Shown: one piece after another, positions 27,969-32,694 of the stretch
Position numbering within the stretch: the stretch's first letter is position 1
Layout of the letters: every line of letters starts with the position of its first letter
DNA from: Deltaproteobacteria bacterium
GTDB taxonomy: Bacteria > Myxococcota_A > Polyangia > Haliangiales > Haliangiaceae
Reading direction: 5' to 3'
NCBI GenBank assembly: GCA_025353585.1
Contig: JANXOM010000392.1
Span: forward strand, 1 to 32,694
Length of the DNA stretch: 32,694 nt
Translations under genes and position numbers: made by a program
Notes under the pieces: model-generated
The model's database searches: none
What the model was told of the DNA's origin: nothing
Seen by the model: the letters and a program-made list of their open reading frames with translations, nothing else

Positions 27969-29045
27969 TCACAGCAGAGCGGCGGCCACGATGAACCCGA
28001 CGTACGAGGCGACGAGGATGCCACCCTCGAAGCGCGAGATCCGCCGCGAGCCCCGCAGCATCACCACGCCGAGCAGGGTGATCGCGACCAACCCGACCAG
28101 ATCCACCACGTGCATGCGCTCGCCGAGGTCGATGGGCCGCAGGTACGCCGTGACGCCGAGCACGAGGAACACGTTCAGGAGGTTGCTCCCGATGACCGAG
28201 CCGACCGCGCGCGACGCGTGCCCGCGCGCGGCCGCGTTGATCGAGCCGATGAGCTCGGGCAGCGAGGCCCCGAGCGCGATGATCGTGAGCCCGAGCATCC
28301 GCTCGCTCATCCCGAACTGCTCCGCCACCGCGCGGCCGCCGGCCACGAGCCACGCCGCGCCGAGCAAGAGCAGCACCACGCCGGCGAGGGACATCCCGAG
28401 GGCCATGATCAAGCTCGTCCGGGGGCGGCCGCGTCCGCCGAGCCGCGCGCCGCTGGCGTCCGCGCGCATGCTGGCGTCGGCCTGATCCGCCTCGGCCTCG
28501 GCCTCCGCCGTCATGAGCACGTCGTGGCTGCTGCCGGCGGCGCTGCCGGGAATGCTCTCCGCCGGATCGATGGCCGTCTGCCCCGGGCCCTGGCGCGCCG
28601 AGATCACGAGCGTCACGACCGTGAACAGCAGCGCCAGCCCGACGAGGACGAGCCCCTCGACCTGCGACAGGACGCCGTTGCGCAGCAGGAGGGGGACGAT
28701 CAGCGCGGAGCCGACGAGGATCGGCACCTCGCGGCGGATGATGCGGCCGTCGATCGTCGGCGGGGCGATGAGCGCGCCGAGGCCGAGGACAAGGGCGATG
28801 TTGGCGGCGCAGGAGCCGATGACGGTGCCGAGCGCGATCGGCTGGCTGTGGGCGAGCGCGGTCTTCGTGGCCACGGCGAGCTCGGGCGCGGAGTTCGCGT
28901 ACGCGACGACCACGAACCCGACGACGAGCGGCCGCACGCCGAACCCGCGGGCGAGCGCGGCCGAGCCGCGGACCAGCCACTCGCTGCCCCAGTACAGGAT
29001 CGCGATGCCCGCGACGAGGTGCGCGACGTGAAGCGCGGTGAACAC
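27969..29045 (-). CDS. Na+/Ca2+ exchanger-type (CaCA) cation antiporter
   Basis: 358 residues in two homologous halves of about five helices. Alpha-repeat 1 contains VVAYANSAPELAVATKTAL and GTVIGSCAANIALVLG. Alpha-repeat 2 contains IIALGASLPELIGSINAA and GSVIGSNLLNVFLVLG. Both keep the Pro-Glu pair that binds the cation. A polar loop (about 155-215) joins the halves. It resembles the YrbG/CaCA family; expected to expel Ca2+ in exchange for Na+ or H+. The GTG start at 29045 lies 17 nt after the SCO1 gene, with TAAGCT 9 nt upstream. Confidence 0.93.
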   Translation of the reverse strand: MFTALHVAHLVAGIAILYWGSEWLVRGSAALARGFGVRPLVVGFVVVAYANSAPELAVATKTALAHSQPIALGTVIGSCAANIALVLGLGALIAPPTIDGRIIRREVPILVGSALIVPLLLRNGVLSQVEGLVLVGLALLFTVVTLVISARQGPGQTAIDPAESIPGSAAGSSHDVLMTAEAEAEADQADASMRADASGARLGGRGRPRTSLIMALGMSLAGVVLLLLGAAWLVAGGRAVAEQFGMSERMLGLTIIALGASLPELIGSINAAARGHASRAVGSVIGSNLLNVFLVLGVTAYLRPIDLGERMHVVDLVGLVAITLLGVVMLRGSRRISRFEGGILVASYVGFIVAAALL

Positions 29046-29054
29046 TCGCGCGGC

Positions 29055-29060
29055 AGCTTA
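29055..29060 (-). promoter_or_regulatory. -10-like hexamer TAAGCT before the CaCA gene
   Basis: TAAGCT ends 9 nt before GTG 29045, just after the SCO1 stop codon. Confidence 0.4.
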
Positions 29061-29062
29061 CT

Positions 29063-29707
29063 TCAGTGGGGGTTCTGCGTACGGGCGAGGTAGAGCGCAT
29101 CGTGGACGAGCTCGTCCAGCCGGTGGATGTCGTTGGAGTCGTAGGCGCCGCGGATGCGCAGCGTGCCGTCCACCAGCATGAAGTAGCCGCCGTGGGCGAT
29201 GTTCGGGACGCCGCCGGGGCGGTCGCTGCCCTCTTGCTGCATCGTCGTCATGAAGGGGCCCTCGAGGAGGTCCTTCATGGACTGGACGGGGCCCGTCACG
29301 AAGCGCCAGCGCTCCGGGTCGGCCGTGTACCGCCTCGCGTACTCGGTGAGGCGCGCGGGCGTGTCGTAGGTCGGATCGACGGAGAACGAGGCGAGCTTGA
29401 TGGTGTCGCCAAAGGTCTCTTCCTGGATGCGCCGCATCTTCGCGGTGGTCACCGGGCAGATCGTGTCGCAGCGCGTGAAGATGAAGCTGACGATCGTCGG
29501 GTGGCCGCGGAGGGCGTCGTCGGTGAACGCGTCGCCATGCTCGTCGATCAGCGAGAAGTGCGGCAGCGCGCCGAGGTCGTCGAGGTGCGGGGCGTTGCCG
29601 CGGCACATGAGCGAGGGCAGGAAGATGCCGGGGACCACGGCGAGCACGAGCACGGCGAGCATGCCGAGGAGGAGCTTGCGTCCGCTGAGGGCCATCGCGG
29701 CGACCAT
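29063..29707 (-). CDS. SCO1/SenC family copper chaperone
   Basis: 214 residues from ATG 29707. An N-terminal membrane anchor (about 11-31) leads into a thioredoxin-like domain. The copper ligands of the family are present: CxxxC in FTRCDTICPV (C80, C84) and H172 in IAHGGYFMLVD. FSVDPTYDTP is the usual SCO1 strand. These proteins deliver copper to, or reduce, the CuA site of cytochrome c oxidase on the outer face of the inner membrane. No oxidase genes are in the window. ATG 29695 is an alternative start. A much longer reading upstream crosses the DUF2339 gene in a wrong frame and is rejected. Confidence 0.92.
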   Translation of the reverse strand: MVAAMALSGRKLLLGMLAVLVLAVVPGIFLPSLMCRGNAPHLDDLGALPHFSLIDEHGDAFTDDALRGHPTIVSFIFTRCDTICPVTTAKMRRIQEETFGDTIKLASFSVDPTYDTPARLTEYARRYTADPERWRFVTGPVQSMKDLLEGPFMTTMQQEGSDRPGGVPNIAHGGYFMLVDGTLRIRGAYDSNDIHRLDELVHDALYLARTQNPH

Positions 29708-29766
29708 GCCACGAGCGGGGGCGGTGCGGGTGCGACGTGGTGCCGCTGGATCCGGGGCGGGGCCGG

Positions 29767-31344
29767 TCAGGGTTGCTTGCGCAGGCGCGTATACACGAAC
29801 GAGACGACCAGCAGCACCGCGCCCGCGCCGACGAAGGTCGCGATGCGCTCGGTCGCCGAGAAGACGCGGAGCTGCACGGCGAGGAACCGGGCCGCCGTCA
29901 GGCCGAGCACGCAGAACGCGGCCCAGCGGTAGAGGCTCGTGCGCAGCGCGAAGCCCGCCGCGAACAGGGCGACGGCCACGCCGATCCAGCCGAGGGCGAG
30001 GGCCTCCTCCGGCGCGGCCGTGTAGACGACCCCGAGGAGGGCGAGCGTCACCGCCGCGATGTACAGGTTGCGCGGGGCGGACGCCTCGGCGGCCGGCGCG
30101 TGGAGGCGCTCGCACGCGAACCAGGCGAGCGCGCACGCGAGCAGCGGCATCGGACCGGTCTCGAGGACGGCTGCGTCGGCCTGCGCGCAGAGGAGGAACG
30201 CGAACGCGAGCATCGCGAAGGACGGCCAGCTCGCGAACCGACCCACGAGGGCCGCGACGACGCCGAGCGCGAGCAGCGCGCCGAGGAGCGTGGCCCCGGC
30301 GAGCTCGACGGGGAGCGCGAGGCCGAGCGTGATGAAGGCGAGGGCGACCTGGAGCGCGATGAAGCGGCGCGACGCGGCCCGCAGGTGCGCGAGGACCGCC
30401 GTGAGGAGGTGCGCGGCCGCGAACGCGCCGAGGAAGACGAACACGGCGGCATGCGAGATGTGGTGGAGCGCGTTGCTGCCGAGCACGATCACGCCGAGCC
30501 AGTTCAGGAGCGAGAGCACCCACAAGGTGCCCGCGCGGCGAGCGGGGTGGATGAGCGAGGCGCCCGCGAACAAGAGAAAGTCGACGGCCAGCAACGCGAC
30601 GGTCAGCGCGGGCGCGACGGTGCCGCTCGCGTGGCCGAACGCGAGGGTCGCGTGGGTCGAGTAGACGGCGACCACCGTGGAGAACGGGACGATCACCCAG
30701 CGGTTCGCGGCGAGGAAGAACGCGGCGCCGGCGGCGAGCAGCGTCGTGCACACGAGCGAGAGCGTGGTGACGTCGGACAGCATGCCGGTGTGGAGGCCGA
30801 GGAACAGCGCGATGCCGGCGACGGTCTCCGACTGCATGCGATGCGCGGTCACGACGATGCCGGCGATCGCGAGCGCGACGAGGATGACGCCGAGCGTCTC
30901 GCTATCGATGATCTGCATCGCGGGCACGAAGTGCAGCGCGTAGGTGACGAAGTAGCCGATCGCGAGGCCCCCGCCGAACACGATCTGGCCGAACGTGCCG
31001 TGGCGGCGCGCGAGGCGCAGGCCGGCGTACGCGAGCGCGCCCGCCATCGCGTAGCCGAGCCCGACGCGCAGGATCGGGCCGAGCTCGCCGAAGTACGTGA
31101 GGATCAGGAGCGCGGCGCCGGTGATGAGCGAGACGATGCCGATGCGCGAGAGCCAGTAGGTGCCGAGCGTGGTCTCGAGCGACTCGCGCGGCACGGCGGG
31201 GGCCACCGGCGCGGCCGCCACCGGGGCCAGGTGGGCGGCGACGCGCCCGGTCGCGCGCTCCAGCTCGAGCTGGTACACGCGGGCCGCGAGCGCAGCGATC
31301 TGCTGCTGCACGTGGGCGTGGCGTTCTGCGTCGGTCTGATCCAT
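29767..31344 (-). CDS. DUF2339 multi-pass membrane protein
   Basis: 525 residues. A short N-terminal coiled coil (HAHVQQQIAALAARVYQLE) and a Pro/Ala linker precede about fifteen closely spaced hydrophobic helices. The family signature LGTYWLSRIGIVSLITGAAL opens the first helix, followed by the RVGLGYAMAGALAYAGLRLA segment. DUF2339 proteins are inner membrane proteins of unknown role. ATG 31344 gives the coiled coil in full; no -10-like hexamer is seen close to it. The SCO1 gene follows 59 nt downstream on the same strand. Confidence 0.88.
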   Translation of the reverse strand: MDQTDAERHAHVQQQIAALAARVYQLELERATGRVAAHLAPVAAAPVAPAVPRESLETTLGTYWLSRIGIVSLITGAALLILTYFGELGPILRVGLGYAMAGALAYAGLRLARRHGTFGQIVFGGGLAIGYFVTYALHFVPAMQIIDSETLGVILVALAIAGIVVTAHRMQSETVAGIALFLGLHTGMLSDVTTLSLVCTTLLAAGAAFFLAANRWVIVPFSTVVAVYSTHATLAFGHASGTVAPALTVALLAVDFLLFAGASLIHPARRAGTLWVLSLLNWLGVIVLGSNALHHISHAAVFVFLGAFAAAHLLTAVLAHLRAASRRFIALQVALAFITLGLALPVELAGATLLGALLALGVVAALVGRFASWPSFAMLAFAFLLCAQADAAVLETGPMPLLACALAWFACERLHAPAAEASAPRNLYIAAVTLALLGVVYTAAPEEALALGWIGVAVALFAAGFALRTSLYRWAAFCVLGLTAARFLAVQLRVFSATERIATFVGAGAVLLVVSFVYTRLRKQP

Positions 31345-31442
31345 TTGCCCACCCGTTGCAGCCGACGCGCCAGCCCCGCCCGCGACGCGATTTCGCAGCG
31401 CTACGCCCCCTCGCCGCGCCCGAACCCGGCCGCCGCTGTCAC

Positions 31443-31484
31443 GCCACCGCCGCGTTGCATCTGCGCAAGTTCACGCGCGGTGGC
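31443..31484. terminator. Possible hairpin between the TPR and DUF2339 genes
   Basis: GCCACCGCCGCG (31443-31454) faces CGCGCGGTGGC (31474-31484), pairing with one extra base. The rest of the 176-bp gap (31345-31520) shows no other structure. No U-tract, so a weak call. Confidence 0.3.
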
Positions 31485-31520
31485 AAGGGCAGGCACACTC
31501 CTCCCCGCTCCGGCGAACCG

Positions 31521-32694
31521 TCACACCACGCGCTGGCGCGACATCAAGTAGCTCTTGCGGAGCTCGGGGTCGCGCAGCTTCTGGGCCTTTGCGTCGACCT
31601 CGGCCGCGGCGCGCGCACGCGCGAGCTGGGCGTCTTCGGTCCGGCCGGCCGCGGACAGGATCTCGGCGCGCCAGCGGTAGACGTTCTCGGCGCCCTCGGG
31701 CCGCGCGCCGTCGAACAGCGCGATCGCCTCGTCGCTCGCCGCCAGCGCCTCGGCGTGCCGGCCGAGCCGCGACAGCGCGAGCCCCTGGAAGATGAGCCCG
31801 TACACGATGCCCACCATCATCGGCACCTTGCGCGCCCAGTCCGTCGCCGACTTCGCCATCTCCAGCGCGAGCTCCGGCGGGTCGCCCGCCGCCAGGTGCG
31901 CCAGCGCGATGTACTGCATCGCGCGCACCTCCTGATAGCGGTCGCGGTTCTCCGTCGCCAGCGACAGCCCGCGCTCGAACATCGGGATCGCGCCGACGGT
32001 GTCGCCGCGCTGCATCTTCGCCTGGCCCCACGAGACGGCCGCGTCCGCCGCCGCCTGCAGATCGCCCGTCTGCTCGGCGATCTTGAGCGCCTTGCCGAGG
32101 TAGCTCTCCGCGCGATCGACGTCGCCGAGGTCGCCGTAGCACTGCCCGATGTTCGCGAGCTTGAGCGCGATGGCGCTGCGGTCACCGAGGGCCTGGTCGA
32201 TCTTGAGCGCGCTCTTGTAGTGCGCGAGCGCCTCCTCGTACTCGCCGAGCGCCGCGAACACGATGCCCATGTTGTTGAGCGCGCGCGCCTCGTGCCGGGC
32301 CATGCCGACGGCGCGGTAGATGACCAGCGCCTCGGCGTAGCTCTCGATCGCGTCCTCGAGCCGGCCGATGTTCCACAGCGTGGTGCCGCGCTGGTTCAGG
32401 ATCGTCGCGCGCGCCACGAGCACCGGCGTCGGCGGCCGCGCGCCGGCGTCCGTCTTCGACGACGCGTCCACCAGCACGAGCGCCTGCTCCACGAGCCGCA
32501 GCGACTCGTCCGCGTTGCCGACCAGCCGCGAGATCGCCGCGCGCAAGCGCAACGCCTCGGCCTCGGCGAGCACGTCCTTGGCGTCGCGTGCGTACTGCAA
32601 CGCGGGCGCGACCGCCCGCAGCGCGGCCGGCGCCTTGCCGACGTCGATGTAGAACTGGGCGAGCGCGGCGTGCGCAGCGCCGAGCTTGCCGGGC
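31521..32694 (-). CDS. Tetratricopeptide-repeat protein (N-terminus beyond window)
   Basis: The frame is open to the right edge, so 390 codons with the stop are visible and the start is missing. The sequence is a string of TPR units, such as ALNNMGIVFAALGEYEEAL followed by AHYKSALKIDQALGD, then LANIGQCYGDLGDVDRAES and WGQAKMQRGDTVGAIPMFE. They are of the kinesin-light-chain-like 40-residue type. It ends in a charged helix (KAQKLRDPELRKSYLMSRQR). TPR arrays bind partner proteins. In myxobacteria such arrays often form the C-terminal part of Ser/Thr kinases or AAA/STAND regulators; which applies here cannot be seen. Confidence 0.88.
   Translation of the reverse strand, partial: PGKLGAAHAALAQFYIDVGKAPAALRAVAPALQYARDAKDVLAEAEALRLRAAISRLVGNADESLRLVEQALVLVDASSKTDAGARPPTPVLVARATILNQRGTTLWNIGRLEDAIESYAEALVIYRAVGMARHEARALNNMGIVFAALGEYEEALAHYKSALKIDQALGDRSAIALKLANIGQCYGDLGDVDRAESYLGKALKIAEQTGDLQAAADAAVSWGQAKMQRGDTVGAIPMFERGLSLATENRDRYQEVRAMQYIALAHLAAGDPPELALEMAKSATDWARKVPMMVGIVYGLIFQGLALSRLGRHAEALAASDEAIALFDGARPEGAENVYRWRAEILSAAGRTEDAQLARARAAAEVDAKAQKLRDPELRKSYLMSRQRVV

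Noticed and set aside
29708..30751. Upstream extension of the SCO1 frame to 562 residues
   Set aside because: It crosses the DUF2339 gene out of frame and is Arg/Pro-rich shadow sequence. The membrane anchor begins just after ATG 29707.

Overview
The window is very GC-rich, gene-dense DNA that looks like a myxobacterium (phylum Myxococcota). The evidence is two eukaryotic-type Ser/Thr kinases (one with a membrane segment and PEGA-like repeats), many lipoproteins with Pro/Gly/Ser/Ala-rich linkers, and a secreted protein ending in a MYXO-CTERM-type sorting tail. A Kofleriaceae/Haliangium-like source is my guess from the style of the lipoproteins, not something shown. No rRNA, tRNA, CRISPR array, prophage or complete transposase gene was seen.

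Positions 1-7350 (all minus strand) form one tightly packed run. In transcription order it holds a Cys-rich lipoprotein, a ferritin-like diiron protein (GTGA start/stop overlap), a lipoprotein with the copper-ligand pattern of peptidylglycine monooxygenases, threonine dehydrogenase (tdh), 2-amino-3-ketobutyrate CoA ligase (kbl), a BolA-family protein and a large membrane Ser/Thr kinase that leaves the window on the left. tdh and kbl together turn threonine into glycine and acetyl-CoA.

Positions 7377-11310 hold a POTRA-less Omp85-type barrel, a small divergent unknown gene, a lipoprotein with a zinc-peptidase-like HExxE motif and a helical lipoprotein. Positions 11349-15725 (plus) hold an ABC-F ATPase, a soluble Ser/Thr kinase and an MFS transporter. 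This run converges on an MHS-type MFS transporter at a strong hairpin. Then come an aldo/keto reductase and ApaH (minus), and a divergent WXXGXW-repeat lipoprotein.

Positions 19481-20160 hold no intact gene. There is a four-helix-bundle (23S intervening-sequence-type) gene broken by an in-frame TAG, enclosed by a near-perfect 27-bp inverted repeat: a decayed small mobile cassette.

Positions 20161-27840 (minus) look like a six-gene operon with gaps of 4-14 nt. Its genes are a MYXO-CTERM metzincin-like protein, a DUF455 ferritin-like protein, an ATP-grasp-like ligase, MgtE, a protein of unknown family and a cytosolic M14 carboxypeptidase. A pair of 24-bp repeats sits at the DUF455/ATP-grasp junction and is translated into the end of one protein and the start of the other. 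Positions 27969-32694 (minus) hold a TPR protein (cut by the right edge), a DUF2339 membrane protein, an SCO1-type copper chaperone and a Na+/Ca2+ exchanger-type transporter.

A pattern across the window is a TANNNT -10-like hexamer 6-9 nt before the start codon of ten genes, with few Shine-Dalgarno sequences, which suggests widespread leaderless transcription.
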